Of a stretch of DNA of 64,000 bases, positions 16,697 to 26,139 are shown one piece after another; position 1 is the stretch's first letter; every line of letters starts with the position of its first letter. The position numbers and the translations under genes were made by a program. The stretch is from NCBI GenBank assembly GCA_944322345.1, contig CALUOO010000012.1:1-64000 (forward strand). The letters run 5' to 3'. Origin of the DNA: an uncultured Bacteroides sp. (GTDB lineage Bacteria > Bacteroidota > Bacteroidia > Bacteroidales > Bacteroidaceae). Below the pieces are notes generated by a model that did no database searches, was not told where the DNA came from, and worked only from the letters and a program-made list of their open reading frames with translations.

Positions 16697-17683
16697 ATGA
16701 GACATCATCTGTATACATTCCCACTATTGGTCATAATGGCCATACTGACAACTGTATCGTGTGAAAACGATCTTCCTCTCAACGTGAAAGGACATTCTCC
16801 CAAACTGATCATGAATGCACTGATCAATGCAGACAGCCTGAGAAACACTCTTTTCCTCAATCTGACAGGAAAAGAACATCCGGGCAACGTAGAAAACGCA
16901 TTTCTTGAAATACGAGTAAATGGAGAAATAAAAGAGAAACTGTACCCACTTCCCCAAACTGGTGAAAATAGACAATGCAAATTTAATATAAGCACCCGTT
17001 TTACTCCCGGTGATGTAGTCCGTATAGATGCATACACCGAAGACGGACAATATCATGCATGGGCAGAAGCAATAGTACCGTCTCGTCCGTTGGAAATTGT
17101 CCGGATTGACACACTCACCGTTTCAATGACGCAACATGGTTTTCAACAGGACTATCTGCGCTATAAAATAACTATCCAAGATATATCAGATGAAACAAAT
17201 TACTATAGACTGATCATGGATAAACAAACCATTGGCAAAATAACTGATGAAACGACAGGAAAGCCATCCATACGCATTGTACACGACTATAACTTCATTT
17301 CACGAGAAGATGTTGTACTGACAGACGGACATCCGGTGACCGATGATGACGAAACAAACGGGATGTTTGATACAGCCGAAAACATCTATGGCATATTTGA
17401 CGATTCAAGATTCAAAAACCAGACATACACACTGACTGTATATAATCGTCCTGTTCCCAATATCATCGACAACCCTGAAAATATTCTCGAAAACTTTGTC
17501 ACTGTACGTCTGTTAAGCATCAGTCAAACAGAGTACCGCTACCTAACAGCACTCAATCTTATTGAATCCGATGCTTTCGACGAGATTATCAACGAGCCTT
17601 TCAAATATCCAAGTAACGTACATGGGGGAACAGGTATCGTATCCATCAGCACAGAGGTGAGTCAAAAAATTCTAATCAACTAA
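16697..17683 (+). CDS. DUF4249-family lipoprotein
   Basis: 328 residues with a lipobox (LTTVSCEND). The pattern matches DUF4249 proteins, which regularly follow FecR-linked TonB receptors in Bacteroidota. They are probably outer-membrane-associated accessory proteins of the receptor. It starts 9 bp after the receptor stop and ends the operon. Confidence 0.85.
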   Translation: MRHHLYTFPLLVIMAILTTVSCENDLPLNVKGHSPKLIMNALINADSLRNTLFLNLTGKEHPGNVENAFLEIRVNGEIKEKLYPLPQTGENRQCKFNISTRFTPGDVVRIDAYTEDGQYHAWAEAIVPSRPLEIVRIDTLTVSMTQHGFQQDYLRYKITIQDISDETNYYRLIMDKQTIGKITDETTGKPSIRIVHDYNFISREDVVLTDGHPVTDDDETNGMFDTAENIYGIFDDSRFKNQTYTLTVYNRPVPNIIDNPENILENFVTVRLLSISQTEYRYLTALNLIESDAFDEIINEPFKYPSNVHGGTGIVSISTEVSQKILIN

Positions 17684-17706
17684 ATAAAGGATAAACAACT
17701 GAGAGA

Positions 17707-17737
17707 TTGCTTTTCACCCATAAGCAGCTTATCTTTG
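17707..17737 (+). promoter_or_regulatory. Promoter of the lysO gene pair
   Basis: TTG at 17707, a 20-bp spacer and TATCTTTG at 17730-17737, a good Bacteroides -33/-7 match 32 bp before the first start codon. Confidence 0.6.
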
Positions 17738-17768
17738 CACCCCGAAAACATGACTAAATCTTAAAGAA

Positions 17769-18056
17769 ATGTTCACCATCATACTACTTATGCTGACAGG
17801 TATGCTTGCTGGTTACCTGCTCCGTCGCAAACGCCTGAACGGGATACACAAGATTATCACACTGCTGATATGGCTTCTGCTGTTTCTGCTCGGAAACGAG
17901 GTGGGAGGAAACGAAGCAATCGTCAAAGGACTGCATACGCTGGGCATCGAAGCTGCCATCCTCACACTGGCAGCCGTAGCGGGGAGTACGCTTTGTGCAT
18001 GGGGACTGTGGTATCTGCTGTACGTCCGTCCCAAGAGAAAGGAGCAGGAGGCATGA
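17769..18056 (+). CDS. lysO: LysO-family lysine exporter, N-terminal subunit
   Basis: 95 residues, three membrane segments, with LLGNEVGGNE in the middle. It corresponds to the first ~90 residues of the single-chain lysine exporter LysO (YbjE) of E. coli. Here the protein is split, and the second part follows in a 4-bp overlapping frame (ATGA). The clean overlap and good codon structure suggest a functional two-gene form, not a frameshift. Confidence 0.75.
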   Translation: MFTIILLMLTGMLAGYLLRRKRLNGIHKIITLLIWLLLFLLGNEVGGNEAIVKGLHTLGIEAAILTLAAVAGSTLCAWGLWYLLYVRPKRKEQEA

Positions 18057-18658
18057 AAGGGAGTCTGATTATTGTTTCGTTCTTTGCTGTAGGAATCGTA
18101 TGCGGACTGTTCCGGCTGATACCCGACTGTCTGTCCGACAGTAACCTGAGCTACTATGCGCTGTGTGGACTGATGTTCTGTGTGGGCATCAGCATCGGCA
18201 ACGATCCCGACACCCTGAAGAGTTTCCGCTCACTGAACCCGCGTCTGGTGTTCCTGCCTGTAATGACTATATTGGGCACATTGGCAGGATGTGCCGCGGC
18301 AGGACTATTCATGGAGCAGCGTACCTTGCCGGAGTGTATGGCGGTAGGAGCGGGATTCGGATATTATTCACTCTCCAGCATATTCATCACCGAATACAAG
18401 GGGGCGGAGCTGGGCACTATAGCCCTGCTCTCCAACATCATGCGCGAAATCATCGCACTGCTCTGTGCACCATTGCTTGTCAGGTATTTCGGAAAGTTAG
18501 CCCCTATCTCGGTAGGAGGAGCCACCACGATGGATACCACGCTTCCCATCATTACCCGGTGTTCCGGTCAGGAGTTTGTCATTGTCTCCATTTTCCACGG
18601 CTTCGTGGTCGATTTCAGCGTGCCTTTCCTTGTCACTTTTTTCTGTTCGATTCCGTAG
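18053..18658 (+). CDS. lysO: LysO-family lysine exporter, C-terminal subunit
   Basis: 201 residues starting at the ATG inside the stop of the previous gene. About six membrane segments. The motifs GLMFCVGISIGND, AVGAGFGYYSLSS, LLSNIMREI and GGATTMDTTLPII are those of LysO. It exports L-lysine and toxic analogues such as thialysine in known members. Its 3' end overlaps the convergent rhamnosidase gene by 26 bp. Confidence 0.78.
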   Translation: MKGSLIIVSFFAVGIVCGLFRLIPDCLSDSNLSYYALCGLMFCVGISIGNDPDTLKSFRSLNPRLVFLPVMTILGTLAGCAAAGLFMEQRTLPECMAVGAGFGYYSLSSIFITEYKGAELGTIALLSNIMREIIALLCAPLLVRYFGKLAPISVGGATTMDTTLPIITRCSGQEFVIVSIFHGFVVDFSVPFLVTFFCSIP

Positions 18659-20948
18659 AAACTACCTCCCATGCATAACTGCCCGAGCCCACTTTTCCGG
18701 CATATAAGTATGGACGGTTCTTCAGGCGGGAAATCTTTACGTCCACTCCGTTCATAGTCACCTGATATTTGCCGGAAGAAGGAAGCGGAAGATAGACTTC
18801 GGCATCCGTATTGGACGGGACGTTCACTTCCAGCACATATTTCCCCGGTTTGTTGCTGACTGATACTGAGACACTGCCCCGTATGGTAGGTACGGTAGCT
18901 TCTGCCCATTCCAGCGAAGCGGTCTGAGGCATGATGCGTATGGTTTCGAATCCCGGAGTCAACGGTTCTACTCCCATCAGGCGACGGGGAATGATGTTTG
19001 CCGGTGCTGCTCCCCAAGCGTGATTCCAGTCCTGATTGGTCTTATACTTGTTGTCCCAAGCCTCCAGCGAGATGGTAGAACCTACACGAATCATGTTATA
19101 CCAGCTACGGTCGTCGGTTTTTGTCAGCATCTGCAAGGCATACTCCGCATCGTCGGCAGCATACAAGGCATCCATCAGAAACTGCGAACCATATACGCTG
19201 CATGCCATGCCACGTGTATGGATAAAATCAAGTACCCCCTGCTCCTTTCCCTCCGGAACCAGTCCGAAAGCCAGTGCAAACATATTGGCATGGAGGGAAG
19301 CATGATTGGTTTCCGATGACAGACCGTCGGTAAAATATCCTTTCCGGCGGTCGAAGAACAGACGGATAAACCGTTTCCGGAAAGCCTCAGCCTCCGCAGT
19401 ATAATAGTCTGCATCTTCTTTCTTCTCCAACACCTGTGCAATTCGCCCCATCAGTTTCAGAGCTTCGTAGTGGTAGGCATTCGTCACGGCATTATAGTCG
19501 GTAAATACAAATCCGTCCGACTCTCCCATCACGTCCCACAGTTTGCTTCCCTCCTTCGTGTGCGGCCAATCTACAATATCTCTGATAGAACTCCGCATGC
19601 AAATGGAAGAGAGGAATTCCGGCGTCTGCCGCCCCGTAGTGGTACTTATCAGGCCATTTTCCTCACGCAGTGCCATCAGCGTACGGGCTTGCAGCCTTGT
19701 GTAAGCCAACTCCAGCGAACGGCTGTCGCCCGTGTACATATAGTCGTGCCACGCTATCAGAACAGCCTGAAGAATCCACTCGGTAGGCCATGTGGGATGC
19801 TGCAACAGGTATTCGTGCGAACGCCGTGCCATCGAATACTCACGGTCTGTGCCGTAATGACACAACTGGTTGATAAGCGCATCTGCCTCGTAAGGAATAC
19901 GTTCGCGGTCGCCATCCACATAGATGCCGGCAAAGGAGGTGGCGCGGATGGAATATTTGCAGAGTTTCCACACCTGATTCAACGTATCGTTGGAGCAGCG
20001 GAACGAAGCCGCCGTCTCGTCGAAAGGATAGTGCACTGCCTCGCGGACTACTGCCGAAGAGGACAATGCTTTGTCGTAACCCTCTATCTCGCAATAACGG
20101 AAAGGCAGCACCTCGCCCACATACCCGGGCATCTTGACAGCAGCACCACCCGTGTTGCGTCCATCCTTTTCTATCTTTACCCGATAGGTATGCGTCCCCT
20201 TCAGCAAAGGGAGCAGGCACTTCCGGTAACGGATGGTGGAGCCTCCCGGGTTGCGCAACAGTCGTCCGTTCTTCATACACTCACCCAAATGTACAGTTAC
20301 CGTATCGGACTCCACATCGGAAGTCAGCGTCAGCAGCAGTTGGGAAAAGGCTGCTTTGCCAAAATCAATCCAATGCGTTCCGGGCTGCAAAACATTCACT
20401 TCTACCGGATACTCTTGAGTCTTGACCTGCGGATAGTAGGAAACGGCATAGTCCGACAGGCGGTCGGCAGTGCGGAACGCCTTCGTTTCCGACCACTCAC
20501 TCTCACCCTCCGTATCGGTCACGGTCATCACACGCCAGAAATAGCAAGTGTTGGGCTTCAACGGGTCTCCACCGTAACGTACAGAGACAGACTGACGGCT
20601 GTCTACCTTGCCGCTATCCCACACATTACCTTTGCACGACCGGATATCTTTCAGATTATCAGCTACAATCAACCGATAAGCCACCTGACGGGTAGCCTTC
20701 TCTCCACCCGGAACTATCCACGAGAATACCGGACGCGACGAACGCACGGCTGCATATTGCATCGGTTCTACGGCCTCGTTCAGTTTCCATACCGGGAGAG
20801 TGGAAATATATCCGTTCTGCCATGTCCGTCCGGTGTGTTCCACCAAATCGGTCATCAACCCTGACGGACGATTGTCTGCCAGCACCGACGTACCTATCAT
20901 CAGGCAGCCGCAAGCCGCCATACAAAACCGTTTCCAACTGTTCTTCAT
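18633..20948 (-). CDS. Family 78 glycoside hydrolase (alpha-L-rhamnosidase-like)
   Basis: 771 residues with a signal peptide (ending TSVLADN). An N-terminal Ig-like region (AYRLIVADNL, YFWRVMTVTDTEGE) comes first, then the (alpha/alpha)6 domain with YVDGDRERIPYEADALINQ, the GH78 acid-residue region, and WNHAWGAAPANIIPRRLMGV near the C-terminus, followed by the usual beta domain. Likely periplasmic removal of rhamnose from plant or bacterial glycans. No SusC/D pair is nearby, so it is an orphan outside a PUL. Some GH78-like proteins have other specificities. Confidence 0.85.
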   Translation of the reverse strand: MKNSWKRFCMAACGCLMIGTSVLADNRPSGLMTDLVEHTGRTWQNGYISTLPVWKLNEAVEPMQYAAVRSSRPVFSWIVPGGEKATRQVAYRLIVADNLKDIRSCKGNVWDSGKVDSRQSVSVRYGGDPLKPNTCYFWRVMTVTDTEGESEWSETKAFRTADRLSDYAVSYYPQVKTQEYPVEVNVLQPGTHWIDFGKAAFSQLLLTLTSDVESDTVTVHLGECMKNGRLLRNPGGSTIRYRKCLLPLLKGTHTYRVKIEKDGRNTGGAAVKMPGYVGEVLPFRYCEIEGYDKALSSSAVVREAVHYPFDETAASFRCSNDTLNQVWKLCKYSIRATSFAGIYVDGDRERIPYEADALINQLCHYGTDREYSMARRSHEYLLQHPTWPTEWILQAVLIAWHDYMYTGDSRSLELAYTRLQARTLMALREENGLISTTTGRQTPEFLSSICMRSSIRDIVDWPHTKEGSKLWDVMGESDGFVFTDYNAVTNAYHYEALKLMGRIAQVLEKKEDADYYTAEAEAFRKRFIRLFFDRRKGYFTDGLSSETNHASLHANMFALAFGLVPEGKEQGVLDFIHTRGMACSVYGSQFLMDALYAADDAEYALQMLTKTDDRSWYNMIRVGSTISLEAWDNKYKTNQDWNHAWGAAPANIIPRRLMGVEPLTPGFETIRIMPQTASLEWAEATVPTIRGSVSVSVSNKPGKYVLEVNVPSNTDAEVYLPLPSSGKYQVTMNGVDVKISRLKNRPYLYAGKVGSGSYAWEVVSTESNRKK

Positions 20949-20961
20949 GACACTATTCTCC

Positions 20962-22008
20962 TTATTTGATAGTCACCAATGTCGCTCCAAAACCATACTC
21001 TTGGAAAGATGCATCCTGATAGCGGCACGAACTGTATTTCCGCTTCAGTTCATCAATCACCGCCTTGCGCAACACACCGTCTCCCTTGCCGTGTATAAAG
21101 ACAATCTTCTGCTCGCGCTTGTTCTTGTAGGTTTCCATCACCTCACGGAATTTGTCCAGCTGGTAGTTCAACATCTCCCCGTTGCTCATTCCCCGCGTAT
21201 CGTCGAGAAGGGCATCAATATGGAGGTCTATCTCAATGATTTCATTCTTCTTCCCGTGATGAGGCTTGACAATGGGTTGCAACTTCGGCTTGTCTGCCGA
21301 CTTTTTCTGCAGCAACGCTTCCTGCAGCTCTTCTGCCGATACATACACCTGCCTTGCAGGCTTGTCGTCCCTCACAATGTCGTAGACCAGTGCCGGCTGT
21401 TCAAAGAAATCCGATTCTGCAAACGTATGCAGTTTGTAGAACTTCACAGTATCCACCCGCAGTTCTACACTGACTGCCGGTTTAATGGCAGCCGGTTTCT
21501 TGTCCTTAAAGGCAATGAACTGCACCGCAACCCTCTCCATCTCATTCAGGCTGTCTTTAGTAAATTCTTCCATCAGCAGCTTTGTATTCGGGTCTACCAG
21601 TCCGTGCGAACGCACTTTCCATGCCTTTCCTTCAGCACTCAAATATGTGTAATAGAGGTAATAGTTACTATCGTTCACCAGATAGGTTTCAAAAGGAGTG
21701 GTTGTCATCGCTTTGATGTCTTCGGGCACATAGGCAAGAAAGACGTTCAGTACATCCCCTCCCCGCATCTCCGGCTGGCGCTGGATAGCAGGAATCTCCG
21801 GTTTCACGGGTTTCTCTTCCACTTTACGTTCTTCCTGCTTGCGCTTGATATTGTAATCGTCAGTATCCACCACCACACACTCACGTACCGGCATCGGAAT
21901 GTCGAATCCATCTGCATCCTCTACCAGCACAATGTCTTTTCCCTGAAATCCGGTGACTACACCACCGCCCACTTCGCTCAGGAAGCGTACTTTATCTCCT
22001 ATTTTCAT
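20962..22008 (-). CDS. DUF2027/Smr-domain protein
   Basis: 348 residues. An N-terminal SH3-like segment ([20 protein letters not shown]) as in MutS2-associated proteins is followed by a central DUF2027 beta domain and a C-terminal Smr domain ([10 protein letters not shown] near 230; [20 protein letters not shown]; final [10 protein letters not shown]). The HGKGxG motif is the Smr nuclease signature. Probably nucleic-acid or ribosome related. It lies 13 bp upstream of the rhamnosidase gene and is co-oriented. Confidence 0.85.
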   Translation of the reverse strand: MKIGDKVRFLSEVGGGVVTGFQGKDIVLVEDADGFDIPMPVRECVVVDTDDYNIKRKQEERKVEEKPVKPEIPAIQRQPEMRGGDVLNVFLAYVPEDIKAMTTTPFETYLVNDSNYYLYYTYLSAEGKAWKVRSHGLVDPNTKLLMEEFTKDSLNEMERVAVQFIAFKDKKPAAIKPAVSVELRVDTVKFYKLHTFAESDFFEQPALVYDIVRDDKPARQVYVSAEELQEALLQKKSADKPKLQPIVKPHHGKKNEIIEIDLHIDALLDDTRGMSNGEMLNYQLDKFREVMETYKNKREQKIVFIHGKGDGVLRKAVIDELKRKYSSCRYQDASFQEYGFGATLVTIK

Positions 22009-22059
22009 TTCGCTTATATATTTCTTGGTTACTATTATTTCATAATCATAAAATAAGCT

Positions 22060-22839
22060 CTACAGCAAGTTCATAAGTTCGGCAGCCCGACAAGCTTCCA
22101 ATGAATTACCCACAGATAGCTTCTCCAATATATTTTGTCTATGACGGTTGACTGTATTTACACTAATATGTAATACATCTGCTATTTCTTTGCTTTGCAT
22201 TCCTGTACGAATACATCCCAAGACCTCTTTTTCTCGCTGCGACAATATACGGTGATGCTCATCTCCAAGCCATAAAGCCTCCACTGTAGCATTTTCCAAA
22301 TGAGTAATTGTTGCACAAATACCCTGATCAGTATGTTGATCGGCAGACAAAGAATAGGAACAAAATATCAGCCACACATTACCAGATGGAGTATTCTCCA
22401 TAATCTGCACTACGTTATCTACATACTGGTAAGTTCCCTTTCCACTCATCATTCTCAACCGGCATCGTCCTCTTAGTTTCAGCCGTTCGTTTGCAGGCAT
22501 AGCAAAAGTCCGTTTAAAATATTTATATTCCAGCAAACGCTTCTCTACCAAATCTTCCGGATGAATCCGACGATAAATATAATCTTCATCCGTAGAATCT
22601 ATAACTTCCAACTGAGTTTCATCCGAAGTCAACCCTAAAAAAGAAGTATGTGGATGGACAGCTACATAGCTTTTCCGGACAGATAAATCTGAAATAACAG
22701 CGCAACCTCCATCCATTGCCGTCAGTGAACGGATAAACACACGTCTCCTTTCTACGACACAAGGATCCAGAACATCTGTAATACACTGACTATCATACAC
22801 ATCTTCTATCTCTTTCTGTAAAACATCCATGTTTGACAA
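22060..22839 (-). CDS. LuxR-type regulator with PAS-like N-terminus
   Basis: 259 residues. The last 60 form a LuxR/GerE helix-turn-helix (LSQREKEVLGCIRTGMQSKEIADVLHISVNTVNRHRQNILEKL). The first ~190 look like a PAS-type sensor (YIYRRIHPEDLVEKRLLEYKYF, MMSGKGTYQYVDNVVQIM). Such Bacteroides regulators sense unknown metabolites. It is divergent from the DUF1349 gene at 22922. Confidence 0.85.
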   Translation of the reverse strand: MSNMDVLQKEIEDVYDSQCITDVLDPCVVERRRVFIRSLTAMDGGCAVISDLSVRKSYVAVHPHTSFLGLTSDETQLEVIDSTDEDYIYRRIHPEDLVEKRLLEYKYFKRTFAMPANERLKLRGRCRLRMMSGKGTYQYVDNVVQIMENTPSGNVWLIFCSYSLSADQHTDQGICATITHLENATVEALWLGDEHHRILSQREKEVLGCIRTGMQSKEIADVLHISVNTVNRHRQNILEKLSVGNSLEACRAAELMNLL

Positions 22840-22860
22840 ACAAATGGTTATTATTCAGTA

Positions 22861-22891
22861 TTGACGCAGAGCTAAACGTCAATTACCTTTG
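22861..22891 (+). promoter_or_regulatory. Promoter of the DUF1349 gene
   Basis: TTG at 22861, a 20-bp spacer and TACCTTTG at 22884-22891. This argues for the translation start at 22922 rather than the in-frame ATG at 22889, which lies inside the box. Confidence 0.6.
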
Positions 22892-22921
22892 CATCCACAA
22901 AGATATACAAAATACCAATTT

Positions 22922-23596
22922 ATGATGAAAAATCTGAAACGCAAACTGATGCCCGTCCTATTGATGGGCGCAACTGTGCTGCCTGTAACGGCACAAAGTC
23001 TTGACAAAATGAACTGGCTGAACGAACCCGCACAATGGGAAATTAAAGACGGGAAAACGTTGGTGATGGACGTACCTGCCAAAACAGACTTCTGGCGTGT
23101 GGCACACTATGGATTTACCGTCGACGACGGTCCTTTTTATTACGCTACCTACGGAGGAGAGTTTGAAGCAGTAGTCAAGATAACGGGCAACTATGTGACC
23201 ACCTTCGACCAGATGGGACTGATGATACGAATCGACCACGAGAACTGGATAAAGGCGGGAGTGGAATACGTAAATGGCAAGCAGAACGTAAGTGCCGTAG
23301 TGACCCATAAGACTAGTGACTGGAGCGTAATCCAACTGCCGGATGCACCCCGTTCCATCTGGATTAAAGCCGTACGCCGGCTCGATGCGGTAGAGATATT
23401 CTACTCACGCGACGGAAAAGAATACACCATGATGCGTACCTGCTGGTTGCAGGACAACTGTCCGGTGATGGTAGGGCTGATGGGTGCCTGCCCCGACGGA
23501 AAGGGATTCACGGCCATTTTCGAAGAATTCAAAGTGACACAGCTCCCCGACCAGCGCAGACTGGAATGGGCAAAGCGACAAGCTGAGAAAGAATAA
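22922..23596 (+). CDS. DUF1349-family exported protein
   Basis: 224 residues beginning MMKNLKRK; the start is set by the promoter just upstream. A signal peptide (about 1-26, ending PVTAQ) precedes a jelly-roll domain with DQMGLMIRIDHENWIKAGVEYVNG and EIFYSRDGKEYTMMRTCWL, as in DUF1349/concanavalin-like 'regulation of enolase' proteins. A carbohydrate-binding or hydrolytic role is possible. Confidence 0.8.
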   Translation: MMKNLKRKLMPVLLMGATVLPVTAQSLDKMNWLNEPAQWEIKDGKTLVMDVPAKTDFWRVAHYGFTVDDGPFYYATYGGEFEAVVKITGNYVTTFDQMGLMIRIDHENWIKAGVEYVNGKQNVSAVVTHKTSDWSVIQLPDAPRSIWIKAVRRLDAVEIFYSRDGKEYTMMRTCWLQDNCPVMVGLMGACPDGKGFTAIFEEFKVTQLPDQRRLEWAKRQAEKE

Positions 23597-23610
23597 CCCT
23601 CTGTACGGAA

Positions 23611-23698
23611 TAGACAAGTTGACGAGGAGAAGAGAAAGAAACCGGTAGCGTCTTCTCTGCCGTCTACTTGTTTACTCGCCAACTCGTTAACTTGTCTA
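23611..23698. repeat. Intergenic inverted repeat
   Basis: Arms TAGACAAGTTGACGAG (23611-23626) and CTCGTTAACTTGTCTA (23683-23698) pair with one mismatch around a 56-bp loop that holds further partial copies of the same words. It is located after the DUF1349 gene and may act as a terminator or be a dispersed repeat. Confidence 0.6.
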
Positions 23699-23781
23699 CT
23701 AAAAAATATCCCTTTCTTCTGTAAGATTCTATCCCTCTCATACGACTAACCTACCAAACAACAATCCAAAAACACAAAACA

Positions 23782-24273
23782 GTGAAAGAAGAATTTATTA
23801 GGCAGATAGAATGTTATCAAGGAATCTTACAGCGAATTTGCAACGTCTATTTCTATCACCATCCCTACAAAGAAGACTACTATCAGGAAATCATTATCCG
23901 GCTGTGGAAAGCCTATCCCTCGTTCAAGAAAGAGTGTGCCTTCTCTACATGGCTCTATAGGGTAGCACTGAATACAGCAATCGACCTGCTGAGAAAAGAG
24001 TCGGTGCAGCCCGTCCATCAAAGCATATCGCCTAAAGAATATGAACTGCCATACACCCCCGACAGCGACGAACGGCAGGAAGAGAGGGAACAGCTCTACC
24101 ACGCCATCAACCGCCTGCCCGATGTGGACAAAGCCATCATCCTGCTCTACCTCGAAGAGAACGAATACAAAGAGATTGCCGCCGTCGTCGGCATATCGGC
24201 AGACTACGTAGGAGTGAAAATAAACAGAATCAAGAAACAACTAATGGAGATATTGAGAAATGAAAGAGGATAA
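23782..24273 (+). CDS. ECF-type sigma factor (GTG start)
   Basis: 163 residues starting at GTG 23782. Region 2: ICNVYFYHHPYKEDYYQEIIIRLWKAYPSF and CAFSTWLYRVALNTAIDLLRK. Region 4: LPDVDKAIILLYLEENEYKEIAAVVGISADYVGVKINRIKKQL. It overlaps the next gene by 14 bp, which suggests the downstream membrane protein is its partner. Confidence 0.88.
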   Translation: MKEEFIRQIECYQGILQRICNVYFYHHPYKEDYYQEIIIRLWKAYPSFKKECAFSTWLYRVALNTAIDLLRKESVQPVHQSISPKEYELPYTPDSDERQEEREQLYHAINRLPDVDKAIILLYLEENEYKEIAAVVGISADYVGVKINRIKKQLMEILRNERG

Positions 24274-24880
24274 TTTGATACAGATTTGGAAAGAGGTGCA
24301 CACCGGTATGAAGAAGGAGACGGTCGACATAGAACGGCTGCTGCGCGAAAGGCATTGCAAGATATTGCTGAAGACGGAGCGGAAGCTGAAAAGGAAAACA
24401 TGTTTTTTGAGCATCCCGCTCGCCTTCACGGTAATATCTACTGCCCTTTTATGGTCTGTCAACCTCAATCCCGGCATTACTTACTATTATCTTCCTCTGA
24501 TGCTCCTTATCGCGCTATATTCCAACATCAGCCACAGACGTATGCTCTCTGCCACAATTGCAGCAAACGACATCAGACAATCAAGGATTGAACTGAAAAA
24601 TAGAATGAAACGGGTATTTCGAATAGAGTTCATCGGATATACAATCCTGTCCGTCACGTATGCCATCTATCTTGCAATAGGCTACAAAATCATCTACCAG
24701 CCTCCGTTCGATTTCTTCGACGGATTCGTCATTATAAGCATCGCCTTATTAATTATTGTATTGCCGTGGTCAATAAGATACGAGCAGAACCGGAAATACC
24801 GAACGTTGTTCCAAGCCCTTGACAAAGATATCAAAATATTGGAAGAAAAAGAAAATATTTCTACTTTTGAAGCCCAATAA
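24260..24880 (+). CDS. Four-TM membrane protein, possible partner of the ECF sigma factor
   Basis: 206 residues. A 45-residue cytoplasmic N-terminus (MKEDNLIQIWKEVHTGMKKE) precedes two membrane segments (about 48-66 and 70-85), a charged linker, two more (about 124-142 and 152-168) and a charged tail. The short N-terminal helix before the membrane is where membrane anti-sigma factors bind their sigma. There is no named domain. Overlap with the sigma gene supports coupling. Confidence 0.65.
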   Translation: MKEDNLIQIWKEVHTGMKKETVDIERLLRERHCKILLKTERKLKRKTCFLSIPLAFTVISTALLWSVNLNPGITYYYLPLMLLIALYSNISHRRMLSATIAANDIRQSRIELKNRMKRVFRIEFIGYTILSVTYAIYLAIGYKIIYQPPFDFFDGFVIISIALLIIVLPWSIRYEQNRKYRTLFQALDKDIKILEEKENISTFEAQ

Positions 24881-24893
24881 ACGAAAAACTGAA

Positions 24894-26129
24894 ATGAAAC
24901 GATATAGCTTCCTGCCACCCGCCAGCATACAAGCAACCATCCAGTTGCCTGCCTCCAAAAGCATCAGCAACCGGGCACTGATTATCAACGCACTGGGAAA
25001 AGGCAATTACCCACTTTCCAACCTGTCCGACTGCGACGACACGCAAGTGATGGTGAAAGCCCTGACGGAAAGAGGAGAAACCATCGACATCATGGCTGCC
25101 GGAACCGCCATGCGTTTCCTGACCGCCTACCTGAGCGCCACTCCCGGCGAACACGTCCTGACAGGAACGGCACGCATGCAGCAACGCCCCATCCTCCTGT
25201 TGGTAGATGCCCTCCGCACGCTGGGAGCAGACATCACCTATACCGCCAACGAGGGATTCCCTCCCCTACTCATCAAAGGCAGAAAGCTGCAAGGCAGCGA
25301 AATCACCCTGCCGGGAAACGTCAGTTCGCAATACATCTCGGCACTGCTGATGATTGGCGCAGTGCTCCCGCAAGGACTGACGCTGCAACTGACAGGCGAA
25401 ATCGTTTCGCGACCTTACATCAACCTGACGCTGCAACTGATGAATGACTTCGGGGCAGACGCCAAGTGGAGAGACGCGGACAGCATCACCGTTGCCCCGC
25501 AACCCTACCGGAGTATCCCCTTCACCGTAGAAAGCGACTGGAGCGCAGCCTCCTACTGGTATCAGCTTGCCGCCCTTGCCCCCGATGCGGAGATAGAGCT
25601 GACGGGACTGTTCCGTCGCAGCTATCAGGGCGACAGCCGGGGAGCAGAGGTATTTGCACGTCTGGGAGTCATCACCGAGTTCACCCCGCAGGGCGTCCGG
25701 CTTCGCAAACAGTCCGTTCCTCCGATAAGCAGGCTGGAAGAAGACTTTGTAGACATCCCCGACTTGGCACAGACGTTTGTAGTCACCTGTGCCCTGCTCG
25801 GCATCCCCTTCCGTTTCACAGGACTGCAAAGCCTGAAAATAAAGGAGACCGACCGCATCAACGCCCTGAAAGCCGAACTGAAAAAGCTGGGATACCTGAT
25901 AAAAGACGAGCAGGACAGCATCCTGACGTGGGACGGAGAGCGTTGCACAGCGGAGCAGACGCCCGTCATCCACACCTACGAAGACCACCGCATGGCAATG
26001 GCGTTTGCCCCCGCCTCGTTCTGTTATCCCAACTTGCGGATAGCCGACCCTCACGTAGTGTCGAAATCGTATCCCCGCTACTGGGATGACCTGCGAACAG
26101 CAGGTTTCCGGATTGTGGAAGAAGAGTAA
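24894..26129 (+). CDS. aroA: 3-phosphoshikimate 1-carboxyvinyltransferase (EPSP synthase)
   Basis: 411 residues from MKRYSFLPPASIQ at 24894, after the stop of the preceding gene; the longer frame would overlap it. Transfers enolpyruvate from PEP to shikimate-3-phosphate in chorismate synthesis. Seen: LPASKSISNRALI (substrate loop), AAGTAMRFLTAYL, DWSAASYWY, KIKETDRINAL, EDHRMAMAFA. Slightly shorter than the E. coli enzyme (427). Cytoplasmic. Confidence 0.95.
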   Translation: MKRYSFLPPASIQATIQLPASKSISNRALIINALGKGNYPLSNLSDCDDTQVMVKALTERGETIDIMAAGTAMRFLTAYLSATPGEHVLTGTARMQQRPILLLVDALRTLGADITYTANEGFPPLLIKGRKLQGSEITLPGNVSSQYISALLMIGAVLPQGLTLQLTGEIVSRPYINLTLQLMNDFGADAKWRDADSITVAPQPYRSIPFTVESDWSAASYWYQLAALAPDAEIELTGLFRRSYQGDSRGAEVFARLGVITEFTPQGVRLRKQSVPPISRLEEDFVDIPDLAQTFVVTCALLGIPFRFTGLQSLKIKETDRINALKAELKKLGYLIKDEQDSILTWDGERCTAEQTPVIHTYEDHRMAMAFAPASFCYPNLRIADPHVVSKSYPRYWDDLRTAGFRIVEEE

Positions 26130-26139
26130 GCCGACACCC

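Noticed and set aside
19470-20864. 464-codon plus-strand open frame
   Set aside because: It is antisense to the GH78 gene, has no family resemblance and a composition typical of a shadow frame.
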